A stretch of DNA of 64,000 nt from NCBI RefSeq assembly GCF_014873495.1, contig NZ_JADBGF010000001.1, forward strand, positions 4,278,001 through 4,342,000, in the 5' to 3' direction. The position numbers and the translations under genes are program-made. A model generated the notes under the pieces. That model was not told the DNA's origin. It saw only the letters and a program-made list of their open reading frames with translations, and did no database searches. This DNA is from Streptomyces stelliscabiei. Its GTDB lineage: Bacteria > Actinomycetota > Actinomycetes > Streptomycetales > Streptomycetaceae. This document shows, piece after piece, positions 43,266-51,439 of this stretch. Each line of letters opens with the position of its first letter. Within the stretch, counting starts at the first letter, position 1.

Positions 43266-44237
43266 ATGACCTGGCTGATCACCGGTGGCGCCGGATACAT
43301 CGGGGCGCACGTGGTGCGCGCGATGCTCGACGCGGGCGAGGAGACCGTCGTCTACGACGACCTGTCCACGGGGGTCGCCGAACGGGTGCCCGACGGCGTG
43401 CCGTTGGAGATCGGCTCCACCCTCGACGCGGACCGGCTGGCCCGGGTCGTCCGGGACCGGCACGTCACCGGTGTCGTCCATCTCGCGGCGAAGAAGCAGG
43501 TCGGCGAGTCCGTCGAACGGCCGCTGCACTACTACCGGGAGAACGTCGAGGGCCTGCGCACCCTGCTGTCGGCCGTCACGGACGCCGGGGTCGCGTCCTT
43601 CGTGTTCTCCTCCTCCGCCGCCGTGTACGGCATGCCCGAGGCGGCCCTCGTCACCGAGGAGACGCCGTGCGCGCCGATGAGCCCCTACGGCGAGACCAAG
43701 CTGGCCGGCGAGTGGCTGGTACGGGCCACGGGCCGGGCGACCGGCCTGTCGACGGCCTCCCTGCGCTACTTCAACGTGGCGGGGGCCGCGACCCCGCGAC
43801 TGGCCGACACCGGCGTCTTCAACCTCGTCCCCATGGTCTTCGAGAAGCTCTCCGAGGGCGCCCCGCCACGGATCTTCGGCACCGACTACCCGACCCCCGA
43901 CGGGACCTGTGTCCGGGACTACATCCATGTCGTCGACCTCGCCGAGGCCCACGTGGCGACCGCGCGGCGGCTGCGCGAGGCGCCGGGCACCGATCTCACC
44001 CTCAACATCGGGCGCGGGGACGGTGTTTCGGTGCGCGGGATGATCGACCGGATCACCGCGCTCACCGGCCACGACGTGACTCCCGTGGCCGTCGGGCGAC
44101 GACCCGGCGACCCCGCGCGCGTCGTCGCCTCGGCGGACCGGATCGCCGCCGAGCTGGGCTGGAAGGCCCGGTACGGCGTCGACGACATGATCGCTTCGGC
44201 GTGGGCGGGCTGGACGGTGAACCACCCCTCGCGGTGA
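43266..44237 (+). CDS. galE: UDP-glucose 4-epimerase
   Basis: 323 aa from the ATG at MTWLITGGAGYIGAHV; the longer frame lacks support. Extended short-chain dehydrogenase: NAD-binding GGAGYIG (7-13), Ser in FSSSAAVYG, catalytic SPYGETK (YxxxK). It interconverts UDP-glucose and UDP-galactose. Its position between surface glycosyltransferase genes suggests it supplies UDP-Gal for this polymer, rather than serving the Leloir pathway, since galK and galT are absent. Confidence 0.92.
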   Translation: MTWLITGGAGYIGAHVVRAMLDAGEETVVYDDLSTGVAERVPDGVPLEIGSTLDADRLARVVRDRHVTGVVHLAAKKQVGESVERPLHYYRENVEGLRTLLSAVTDAGVASFVFSSSAAVYGMPEAALVTEETPCAPMSPYGETKLAGEWLVRATGRATGLSTASLRYFNVAGAATPRLADTGVFNLVPMVFEKLSEGAPPRIFGTDYPTPDGTCVRDYIHVVDLAEAHVATARRLREAPGTDLTLNIGRGDGVSVRGMIDRITALTGHDVTPVAVGRRPGDPARVVASADRIAAELGWKARYGVDDMIASAWAGWTVNHPSR

Positions 44238-44415
44238 GACGACCGGAGAGGATTGTGACGGGATCGACGTACCGTGGGAACTGTCCGGTGCCGTTTGCGC
44301 GTGTGTACTGAGGGAAGCGAACAGGCAAGCGGACACTGGCTCGCGGGGCACCGGCAGGCACGACGAGCAGGCGACGCAGGACGTAGGACGACAGGGCGTT
44401 ACGGGGGTAGCGGCG
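44238..44415. other. promoter region of the toxin cassette
   Basis: 178 bases between galE and the toxin cassette. No hairpin or clear operator was found, only a GGGGG tract before the first ATG. Confidence 0.4.
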
Positions 44416-44850
44416 ATGCCGGCATGGGACATCGATCCGATCAACGTGCAGACCACGCTGAAGTCGACCGGTGAGGCGGCGGGCGGCCTGGAGAAGGCCG
44501 CCAACTCGCTGGTGTCGAACATGGCGAGCGCGGCCGAGTCGGCCGGTACGGCCGTGCCGGGCGGGCAGTTCAGCGGACCCATGGTCGGTCCGGTGGTGGC
44601 GGGCACCCCACGGGTGCCGGTCGGGCCGGTCGCGGCGGCGCTGAGCAAGTACCTCCAGGAGCGGCAGCAGAAGCTGGCGTACATGGCGCAGCGGACCATC
44701 GACTCCGTGCAGGGCGCGGCCAACGCCACCAACGCCTATGTCACGGGCGACCTGGACATGGCCGCCGAGCAGCAGGCCAACGCCCTGAAGGCGACGGTGG
44801 TCCCGCCGCCGCCGGGTGTCGGCGGCAACGGCGGGCAGGGGCCGAAGTGA
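44416..44850 (+). CDS. small helical partner protein of polymorphic toxin (DUF6507-like)
   Basis: 144 aa, no signal peptide. MPAWDIDPINVQTTLKSTGEAAGGLEKAANSLVSNM followed by a second long helix (ALSKYLQERQQKLAYMAQRTIDSVQGAANATNAYVTGD) gives a helical hairpin of WXG100/ESX-substrate type, with a Pro/Gly tail. The family label is from memory. The next gene starts inside its stop (GTGA), so the two are made together; it probably acts as a co-secreted partner or chaperone of the toxin. Confidence 0.75.
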   Translation: MPAWDIDPINVQTTLKSTGEAAGGLEKAANSLVSNMASAAESAGTAVPGGQFSGPMVGPVVAGTPRVPVGPVAAALSKYLQERQQKLAYMAQRTIDSVQGAANATNAYVTGDLDMAAEQQANALKATVVPPPPGVGGNGGQGPK

Positions 44851-47306
44851 GCGACGACATCCCCGTCATCCCGGAGGAGGTCCCCGAGTTCACCGGCAAC
44901 CTGGAGCTGCTCGACCAGCACATCGCGGGCGTCCGTTCGGCCGGCACCTCCCTGAAGGACTCGGGTTCGGCGATCCACACCCGCTTCGGCGGCCTCTCCG
45001 CGTACTACAAGGCACCCGAGGCGGAGGCGCTGTTCGCGACGACCGCGCCGGTGGCCGCCAAGGGCGACGAGTTCGCCACCGAGCTGGAGACCGTGGCCTC
45101 GGCGCTGGACACGTACGCCGCCGCCGTCGGCCCGCTCAAGCAGAAGTTCGACCAGCTCCGGCAGGACGCGATCGCCTTCCGCGCGAAGATCGCGGACGAC
45201 GACGAGTGGCGCGCCGACGGTGACCTCGTCGAGGAGAACAACAACCGCCGCTCGGACATCAACGCCGCGTACGCGGCCTTCCAGGCCGCCGAACGCGACT
45301 GCTACAACAAGATCGTGGCGCTGGTCGGCGGCGAGGCGCTCGTCGTCAACGACGGCTCGAACAAAGAGAACATGTACGGCTACCGGGGCGAGGACCTGAA
45401 CAACGCCGGTGGTCTGCCGTGGGGTGACCCGGTCGAGGAGTCCAACCCCTGGTACTACATCCACGAGCACGTCTGGGACTTCGCGGTCGGCTTCGTGGTC
45501 GACGGGGTGTGGGGCACGATCAAGGGCCTCGGCACCCTGGTCGGCTTCAGCGGCTGGGACGCGGCGGGGCAGGCCTGGGTCGGCCTCGGCAAGCTCGCGA
45601 CGGGCATCGTCATCATGTCCAACCCGGTGACGGCCGCCGCCTTCTGGCTCACGCCCGACGACAAACTGCCCTCCTGGATCCGCGACTCCCGCACGGCCGT
45701 CGTGGAGACCGGCAAGGCGCTCATCGCCTACGACGAGTGGGGCAAGAACCCGTCCCGCGCGGCCGGGGCGGTCACCTTCAACGTCCTGACGACGATCTTC
45801 ACGGGCGGCGCGGGCGGCGCGGTCTCCGGCGCGGGCAAGGCGGGCGCCATCGCCAGGGCCATCTCCTTCGCGGGCAAGGCCGGCAGGATCGTCGACCCGA
45901 TGACGTACATCACCAAGGGCGTCGGCGCGACGGCGGTGAAGATCAGCGACGTCATGGCGAGCCTGCGCGGCATCACCGACGGCACCCACATCAAGCTCGG
46001 CGAGGGCACGTACCAGATCGCCGATCCGCCGCACATCGCCGACGAACTGCCCTCGGGGCTCACCCCCGAGAACTCCGTCCGCATGGAGACGCCCAAGGGC
46101 GAGGTCGTCTACCTGAACACCGACACGCTGGTCGTGCACAACGCCGACGGCACGGTGCGGGAGTCCCTGGACGGCCTCAAGCACGAGGGGACGGCGGCCG
46201 AGCGGGGTGTCGACGTGGATGCCCGGCAGCCCGAACTGGTGGGCGCGGGGGCCAGGGTGGGCGACGGCGGCTCCGTCGTCGGACGCGTCGGCGACGACCT
46301 GGGCGGGACCGGACGGGCCGGTGACAACGGCCTGCCCGGCGGCCGCGCGGACCACCTGCCCGGCGGCCGCGCGGACGACCTGGGCCGGGGCCCGGCCGGG
46401 AGCCACGAGACGCCGACCGGCGGCGGGGGCACGCGGGGCGGCGACGGGCCGACCGGCGGCGGCCACGGGGAGGCGCCGGGCGGCGGGCACGGCGGCGGAG
46501 GCGGCGGCGGGCACGGCGACGGACCCGGCGGAGGCGGGCACGGCGACGGACCCGGCGGCGGAGGTGACGGACCCGGCGGGGGTGACGGCCCCGGTGGTGG
46601 GGACGGACCCGGTGGTGGGGACGGCCCCGGTGGTGGGGACGGCCCCGGCAGGCCGGACTTCAGCGAGGGCGACTCGACGCCCACGCCTCCCACCGGCCCC
46701 ATGCGCCCCGACCAGCAGGCGGCCGTCCTGGACCAGCTCAACAACCCCGACCACGGGCTCAAGCTCAAGTCGCAGGACGTGGAGCGCATGCTCACCCAGC
46801 TGAACAAGAGCCCCTACGGAGCCGGCATCGCGGCACACATCGCCGACGGGAAACTCGCCTCGATGCCCGGCTACAAGGACCTCCTCCTCCAGGTCAAGCA
46901 GGGAGACATGACGCCCTCGGTGCACATGGCCATGGAGCACGCGGCGGATCTGAGCGCCCGGGGCGTCAAGGACGTGGCCTTCGAGTTCAAGGCGCCGGGC
47001 GATAAACTGGACCTGGACGTGCTGGTCAAGGCGGGTGACAGGATCGAGTACGGCGTACAGCTCAAGGACGTGCAGTCGGTCTCGGGCATCAACTCCGCCG
47101 CCAAGAAGATCGCCATCAAGCAGCTCGCCGGGGAGATCGCCGGTCAGAAGGTCGCCATCCTGGACATCCACGATGTGAAGGCCGCTGTCACCGACGACAT
47201 CCTGAGGTCCGTCGAGGGATACGCGCGAAGGACCAACGCCACCTTCGAACTGCGCTTCCAGGACGGCTCGATCACCATCCCGGCCAACGGCCCGACCTAT
47301 CCGTGA
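44847..47306 (+). CDS. polymorphic toxin with ESX-like N-terminus and putative PD-(D/E)XK nuclease tail
   Basis: 819 aa, no Sec signal. Residues 1-115 are a WXG/LXG-like helical hairpin (TGNLELLDQHIAGVRSAGTSL... DTYAAAVGPLKQKFDQL), then a pre-toxin region with hydrophobic Gly/Ala stretches (about 210-370). A Gly/Asp/His/Pro-rich linker (about 500-610) leads to a variable C-terminal domain (about 620-819) containing DKLDLDVLV (Asp 724) and VQLK (Gln 738-Lys 740), the spacing of a PD-(D/E)XK nuclease core. The domain layout is that of contact-dependent polymorphic toxins exported by type VII secretion. The downstream gene, also coupled, should encode its immunity protein. The nuclease call is inference. 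Confidence 0.8.
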   Translation: MSDDIPVIPEEVPEFTGNLELLDQHIAGVRSAGTSLKDSGSAIHTRFGGLSAYYKAPEAEALFATTAPVAAKGDEFATELETVASALDTYAAAVGPLKQKFDQLRQDAIAFRAKIADDDEWRADGDLVEENNNRRSDINAAYAAFQAAERDCYNKIVALVGGEALVVNDGSNKENMYGYRGEDLNNAGGLPWGDPVEESNPWYYIHEHVWDFAVGFVVDGVWGTIKGLGTLVGFSGWDAAGQAWVGLGKLATGIVIMSNPVTAAAFWLTPDDKLPSWIRDSRTAVVETGKALIAYDEWGKNPSRAAGAVTFNVLTTIFTGGAGGAVSGAGKAGAIARAISFAGKAGRIVDPMTYITKGVGATAVKISDVMASLRGITDGTHIKLGEGTYQIADPPHIADELPSGLTPENSVRMETPKGEVVYLNTDTLVVHNADGTVRESLDGLKHEGTAAERGVDVDARQPELVGAGARVGDGGSVVGRVGDDLGGTGRAGDNGLPGGRADHLPGGRADDLGRGPAGSHETPTGGGGTRGGDGPTGGGHGEAPGGGHGGGGGGGHGDGPGGGGHGDGPGGGGDGPGGGDGPGGGDGPGGGDGPGGGDGPGRPDFSEGDSTPTPPTGPMRPDQQAAVLDQLNNPDHGLKLKSQDVERMLTQLNKSPYGAGIAAHIADGKLASMPGYKDLLLQVKQGDMTPSVHMAMEHAADLSARGVKDVAFEFKAPGDKLDLDVLVKAGDRIEYGVQLKDVQSVSGINSAAKKIAIKQLAGEIAGQKVAILDIHDVKAAVTDDILRSVEGYARRTNATFELRFQDGSITIPANGPTYP
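46400..46650. repeat. Gly-rich coding repeat in toxin linker
   Basis: Short imperfect repeats such as GGTGGTGGGGACGGCCCC and CACGGCGACGGACCCGGCGG encode (GGGDGP)n and GGGHGDGP. This marks the boundary between the conserved N-terminal part of the toxin and its exchangeable C-terminal domain. Confidence 0.75.
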
Positions 47307-47314
47307 GGAATTCC

Positions 47315-47956
47315 GTGTCCCTTCTCATGCGCGCCCCGAAGGAATGTGCGTCGTGGACGTGGGAGCTCGACGAGTTCGCACCCCCCGGCCTGGACTCCGC
47401 GCTGTCCGTGGCGGCCCGGATGTGCGCCGTGCTGCGCGAGCACGAACTGCTGGTACCCGACAGCCTCGAATGGGACTGGTTCGTGTACGGCAGCGGAGGC
47501 ACCGGGCTCATCACCCGTATGGCCCTCCAGGGGCCGATGGACGACGAGGAGGTGCCCCGGCGCATCGAGCGCAGCCGCCCCGTCGGCTTCCCCGACGCGT
47601 CGGTCGGGAGCGTTCTCGTCGTGGGCTCCGGGACCTGGATCGACGCGACGGGCGAGAAGCGCGGGGAACACCGGCTGGTCGAGCTGACGGTGGCACCCGA
47701 CGCGCCCGGCATCTGGGCGGAGCTGGCCCTCTTCCACGACGTCTGGGGCCCGTTCGACTTCCGGGGCGAGCCGCACCCCGAGGTGGCGCGGCAGAACGCC
47801 CCCCGCCTCGCGGCGGCCCTCCAGTCGCTCGACGCCCTCCTGGGCGTCCCGGCCGAACCCGGCGAGCCGACCTACTTCGGCTCCGCCGAGGGCCACGGCA
47901 TCAAGCCCCCGGACACCGTGGACGGCCGGGGCCCGGACCTGACCGACCTCTTCTGA
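47315..47956 (+). CDS. putative immunity protein for the adjacent toxin
   Basis: 213 aa, acidic, no signal peptide or helix: a cytosolic protein. I chose the GTG at MSLLMRAPKE, with GAGGAA five bases before it; a GTG four codons earlier overlaps the toxin stop (GTGA). Visible features are WELDEFAPPGLDSAL, WFVYGSGGTG, ELALFHDVWGPFDFRGEPHPE and YFGSAEGHG. I do not recognise the family. Position immediately after a coupled toxin gene, small size and acidic charge make an immunity role the best guess. Confidence 0.65.
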   Translation: MSLLMRAPKECASWTWELDEFAPPGLDSALSVAARMCAVLREHELLVPDSLEWDWFVYGSGGTGLITRMALQGPMDDEEVPRRIERSRPVGFPDASVGSVLVVGSGTWIDATGEKRGEHRLVELTVAPDAPGIWAELALFHDVWGPFDFRGEPHPEVARQNAPRLAAALQSLDALLGVPAEPGEPTYFGSAEGHGIKPPDTVDGRGPDLTDLF

Positions 47957-48147
47957 CCCACGCCCACCCCCGAGCCCCGCGTCCGCGAACATGACACGGG
48001 GCTCGGCAACACGACGGCGGGGGCCTGATGGCTCGGTAGCCCCGGTGATCTGGCGGGTGCGGGTCAGCGGGGGCTGGTCGCGCAGTTCCCACTCACCCGC
48101 ACCAGACCACCCACCGGCACCACCCCACCCCTCACGCACGCACTCAC

Positions 48148-48642
48148 TCAGCCGTCGCCCGGCTCGTAGGCGGTGATGACGTACTCCGCCTCGTCGTCGA
48201 TCGCGTTCTCGTCCGGGTCCAGGGTGATCCGTGACGGACGGCCGTCGGGGGCGTACTCCGCCTCCGCCGTGTCCGCCCGCTCCTGCCAGGCGTTCTCCAG
48301 GCTGTCGATGAGGTCACCGATGGTGGGGACCGCGCCGGGTCCCAGGGCCACGGCCTGCCGGCTGTCGGCGTCGAGGCCGACGGCCTCGGTCACCTCGCCG
48401 CCCCGGACCGTCACCCGGAAGCGCCCTGTCAGGACCTGCGAGCTCGACGTGAGGGTGTAGGTGTACGAGGCGGGGTCCTGCCACACGACCCTGTTCTGCG
48501 CCGTGGTGCCCTCCGGCGAGGCCCCGCCCGTCGCTTCGGGGGAGGCGGTCCCGCCCTCGCAGGCGGTCGTCACCCCCACCGTTCCCGCGGCCAGCACGGC
48601 GGCGAGGAGCACGGAACGAGCACGGGAGCGTACGAGAGTCAC
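48148..48642 (-). CDS. lipoprotein of unknown function (DUF6174-like)
   Basis: 164 aa from a GTG with AGGAATGGGG upstream. N-terminal RSRARSVLLAAVLAAGTVGVTTAC carries a lipobox with Cys 28. The mature part has WQDPASYTYTLTSSSQVLTGRFRVTVRGGEVTEA and ends in DDEAEYVITAYEP, a small beta-rich fold that I recall as DUF6174. Function unknown. It is convergent with the immunity gene, with a truncated dispersed repeat between them. Confidence 0.8.
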   Translation of the reverse strand: MTLVRSRARSVLLAAVLAAGTVGVTTACEGGTASPEATGGASPEGTTAQNRVVWQDPASYTYTLTSSSQVLTGRFRVTVRGGEVTEAVGLDADSRQAVALGPGAVPTIGDLIDSLENAWQERADTAEAEYAPDGRPSRITLDPDENAIDDEAEYVITAYEPGDG

Positions 48643-48744
48643 GGCGACCCCATTCCTGAGCGGCTGTGACTAAGACGCCTCCCGATCGGAAAACGTTCGG
48701 CGTCGGTCGACTCGACGACGCCCCCGGCGCCGTCCGCCCCGCCC

Positions 48745-49383
48745 CTACAGCGCGCGCAGCGCCGCGGCCGTGGCCCGCGTCAGGCTCTCCAGGTACCCCT
48801 TCGGCAGCTTGGGCGACCGGACGACCACCGACCGCCAGTACAGCGGCCCGAACATCACGTCCAGGGCGAGATCCTCGTCGACCGCCGCCCCGACGTCCCC
48901 GCGCGCGACCGCCGCCGCGACGATCCCCGTGGCGACGCTCTGCTGGCCCTCCCGCAAAGCCTTCCGCATCGCCTCGGCGATCTCGGGGTTGCGGGCGGCC
49001 TCGGCCTGGAGGTCGGGGATGATCTGGCCGGCGACCGGGTGGCGCAGGGCGCGGGACGTGACCTCGTACAGGAGCCGCAGGTCGCCCTCCAGCGAGCCCG
49101 TGTCCGGCGCGGGCAGGCCCTGGACGGCCACCGCCGAGACCAGGTCCAGCACCAGGTGCAGCTTGGAACGCCAGCGCCGGTACACGGCCGTCTTGCCGAC
49201 GCCCGCCCGGCGCGCGATCCCCTCGATGGACATGCGCGCGTAGCCGACGGCCGCCAGTTCCTCGAAGACCGCGGCGCGGATCGCCTCGGTCACGTCCTCG
49301 CGGAGCACGGCCGCCCCGGCGGGGGCCCGGCGGCGCGGCCGTGGCGGCGGCTGCGCTTCGGAGGGGCCGGCGTTCGTCGTCAT
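48745..49383 (-). CDS. TetR-family transcriptional regulator
   Basis: 212 aa from the ATG at MTTNAGPSEAQ (CTGGGGGC upstream); an in-frame start 21 bases earlier has no ribosome site. The helix-turn-helix is IEGIARRAGVGKTAVYRRWRSK in the usual place, and the C-terminal ligand domain has IIPDLQAEAARNPEIAEAMRKAL and LDVMFGPLYWR. It diverges from the TagGH-like exporter genes, so it may control them and itself through the site at 49405-49426. Confidence 0.9.
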   Translation of the reverse strand: MTTNAGPSEAQPPPRPRRRAPAGAAVLREDVTEAIRAAVFEELAAVGYARMSIEGIARRAGVGKTAVYRRWRSKLHLVLDLVSAVAVQGLPAPDTGSLEGDLRLLYEVTSRALRHPVAGQIIPDLQAEAARNPEIAEAMRKALREGQQSVATGIVAAAVARGDVGAAVDEDLALDVMFGPLYWRSVVVRSPKLPKGYLESLTRATAAALRAL

Positions 49384-49404
49384 GCCCCCAGCATAGGGCG
49401 CCAC

Positions 49405-49426
49405 GACGAAACGGTTGCGTTCCGAC
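49405..49426. promoter_or_regulatory. candidate TetR operator
   Basis: GACGAAACG (49405-49413) and CGTTCCGAC (49418-49426) are inverted with seven of nine positions matching, 22 bases upstream of the TetR start in the divergent region. TetR proteins usually bind such 15-25-base imperfect palindromes next to their own gene. Confidence 0.45.
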
Positions 49427-49495
49427 GTCGAATCGGCTTACTCTCGCGTTGCGACGATACGGTCCCGTCCCGACGTAAGCGCACGGCAAGAGCCG

Positions 49496-49532
49496 TACGA
49501 GAGCAGTACGAGAGCAGTACGTACGAGAGCAG
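49496..49532. repeat. three direct repeats TACGAGAGCAG upstream of TagG-like gene
   Basis: TACGAGAGCAG occurs at 49496, 49507 and 49522, the first two head to tail at 11-base period. They lie 60-100 bases before the exporter start, where an activator or repressor would act. Confidence 0.6.
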
Positions 49533-49593
49533 TGCAGGACGGCGTGAGAGACGCCGGGCGCACTCGGGACGCCCCCTAGCGAAAGCAGCGGAT

Positions 49594-50541
49594 GTGAGCC
49601 AGGTCCTCCACACACCGCCGCCCCCCACGGCGGCCCACCCCCCGGCCGCCCCGGCCGGCCAGGACACCCCCGCCGAGACCCCCGCCCAGCTCGCCGAGCG
49701 GTACGGCCTCAGCGTGAGCGGGGCCCGCCCCTCCCTCGGCGCGTACGTACGGCAGCTGTGGGCCAGACGGCACTTCATCACCGCCTTCGCCACGGCGAAG
49801 CTGACCGCGCAGTACAGCCAGGCCAAGCTCGGCCAGGTCTGGCAGATCGCGAACCCGCTGCTCAACGCGGCGGTCTACTACCTGATCTTCGGTCTGCTCA
49901 TGGGCACCAAGAAGGGCGTGCCGGACTACGTCCCGTTCCTCGTGACCGGCGTGTTCGTGTGGACCTTCACCCAGAGCTCGATCATGGCCGGCACCCGGGC
50001 CATATCCGGCAGCCTGGGCCTCGTGCGGGCGCTGCACTTCCCCCGGGCCTCGCTGCCCCTGTCGTACTGCCTCCAGCAGCTCCAGCAGCTGCTGTTCTCC
50101 ATGGCCGCGCTGGTCGTGATCCTGCTGGCCTTCGGGGTGCCGGTGGCCATGTCGTGGCTGCTGATCGTGCCCGCGCTGGCGCTCCAGTTCGTGTTCAACG
50201 CCGGCATCGCGATGGTGATGGCGCGGATCGGCGCCAAGACCCCCGACATCTCCCAGCTGATGCCGTTCGTCCTGCGCACCTGGATGTACACCTCGGGCGT
50301 GATGTTCAGCATCGACCACATGCTCGCCGACCGGAACATCCCGGCCGTCGTGCATCTGCTGCTGGAGTGCAACCCGGCCGCCGTGTACATCGACCTCATG
50401 CGGTTCGCGTTGATCGACAGCTTCCACGCGAGCCAACTCCCGCCGCACGTCTGGGCGATCGCCGCGGGCTGGGCGCTCCTCGCGGGCGTCGGCGGGTTCA
50501 TCTACTTCTGGAAGGCTGAGGAGACGTACGGCCGTGGCTGA
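49594..50541 (+). CDS. teichoic-acid-type ABC exporter permease (TagG-like)
   Basis: 315 aa from a GTG; no strong ribosome site is visible. ABC-2 permease with an N-terminal cytosolic amphipathic segment (YGLSVSGARPSLGAYVRQLWARRHFITAFATAKLTAQY) and six helices, containing KLGQVWQIANPLLNAAVYYLIFG. It would move a finished lipid-linked glycopolymer across the membrane with the next gene product. The two genes overlap by eight bases. Confidence 0.88.
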   Translation: MSQVLHTPPPPTAAHPPAAPAGQDTPAETPAQLAERYGLSVSGARPSLGAYVRQLWARRHFITAFATAKLTAQYSQAKLGQVWQIANPLLNAAVYYLIFGLLMGTKKGVPDYVPFLVTGVFVWTFTQSSIMAGTRAISGSLGLVRALHFPRASLPLSYCLQQLQQLLFSMAALVVILLAFGVPVAMSWLLIVPALALQFVFNAGIAMVMARIGAKTPDISQLMPFVLRTWMYTSGVMFSIDHMLADRNIPAVVHLLLECNPAAVYIDLMRFALIDSFHASQLPPHVWAIAAGWALLAGVGGFIYFWKAEETYGRG

Positions 50542-51403
50542 CACGATCACCCCCACCCCCACCGGCATCCCCGCCGGCCCCCCCGCCGTTGCGGACGCGC
50601 GGCACGAGACCGTTCCGGGCACCGCCGCCGAACTCGTCCCCACCGTCGTCGTCGACGGCGTCGACATCGTCTACCGCGTCAACGGCACCGGCGCCGGACG
50701 CGGCACCGCCACCGCCGCGCTCAACCGCATCCTGCGGCGCAAGAAGTCCGAGAAGGCGGCCGGCGTACGCACGGTCCACGCCGTGCGGAACGTGTCGTTC
50801 ACCGCGTACCGGGGCGAGGCCATCGGGCTCATCGGCACGAACGGCTCCGGCAAGTCGACCCTCCTCAAGGCCGTCGCCGGACTGCTCCCGGTGGAGAACG
50901 GCCGTATCTACACCGATGGCCAGCCCTCACTGCTCGGCGTCAACGCGGCCCTGATGAACGACCTGACGGGTGAACGGAACGTCCACCTCGGCGGGCTCGC
51001 CATGGGCATGTCCCGTGAGCAGGTCAAGGAGCGGTACGAGGAGATCGTCGACTTCTCGGGCATCAACGAGAAGGGGGACTTCATCACGCTCCCCATGCGC
51101 ACGTACTCCTCCGGCATGGCGGCCCGGCTGCGGTTCTCCATCGCCGCCGCCAAGGACCACGACGTCCTGCTCATCGACGAGGCCCTCGCCACCGGCGACC
51201 GCTCCTTCCAGAAGCGCTCCGAGGCGCGCATCCGCGAGCTGCGCAAGCACGCGGGCACGGTCTTCCTCGTCAGCCACAACAACAAGTCGATCCGGGACAC
51301 GTGCGACCGGGTGCTGTGGCTGGAGCGGGGGGAGCTGCGCCTGGACGGGCCCACGGACGAGGTGCTGAAGGAGTACGAGAAGTTCACCGGCGGGAAGAGG
51401 TAG
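50534..51403 (+). CDS. teichoic-acid-type ABC exporter ATPase (TagH-like)
   Basis: 289 aa, GTG start within the permease gene. Walker A IGTNGSGKSTLLKAVAGL, signature YSSGMAARLRFSIA, Walker B LLIDEALATGD, switch His in VSHNNK; these are the TagH/Wzt features. A 50-residue N-terminal extension (Pro/Thr-rich) precedes the ABC domain, and there is no large C-terminal polymer-binding domain of the Wzt type. Powers the TagG-like exporter. Confidence 0.92.
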   Translation: MADTITPTPTGIPAGPPAVADARHETVPGTAAELVPTVVVDGVDIVYRVNGTGAGRGTATAALNRILRRKKSEKAAGVRTVHAVRNVSFTAYRGEAIGLIGTNGSGKSTLLKAVAGLLPVENGRIYTDGQPSLLGVNAALMNDLTGERNVHLGGLAMGMSREQVKERYEEIVDFSGINEKGDFITLPMRTYSSGMAARLRFSIAAAKDHDVLLIDEALATGDRSFQKRSEARIRELRKHAGTVFLVSHNNKSIRDTCDRVLWLERGELRLDGPTDEVLKEYEKFTGGKR

Positions 51404-51439
51404 CCGCCCCCGCCGAGACTCCCGCCGGCCCCGTCGCAC

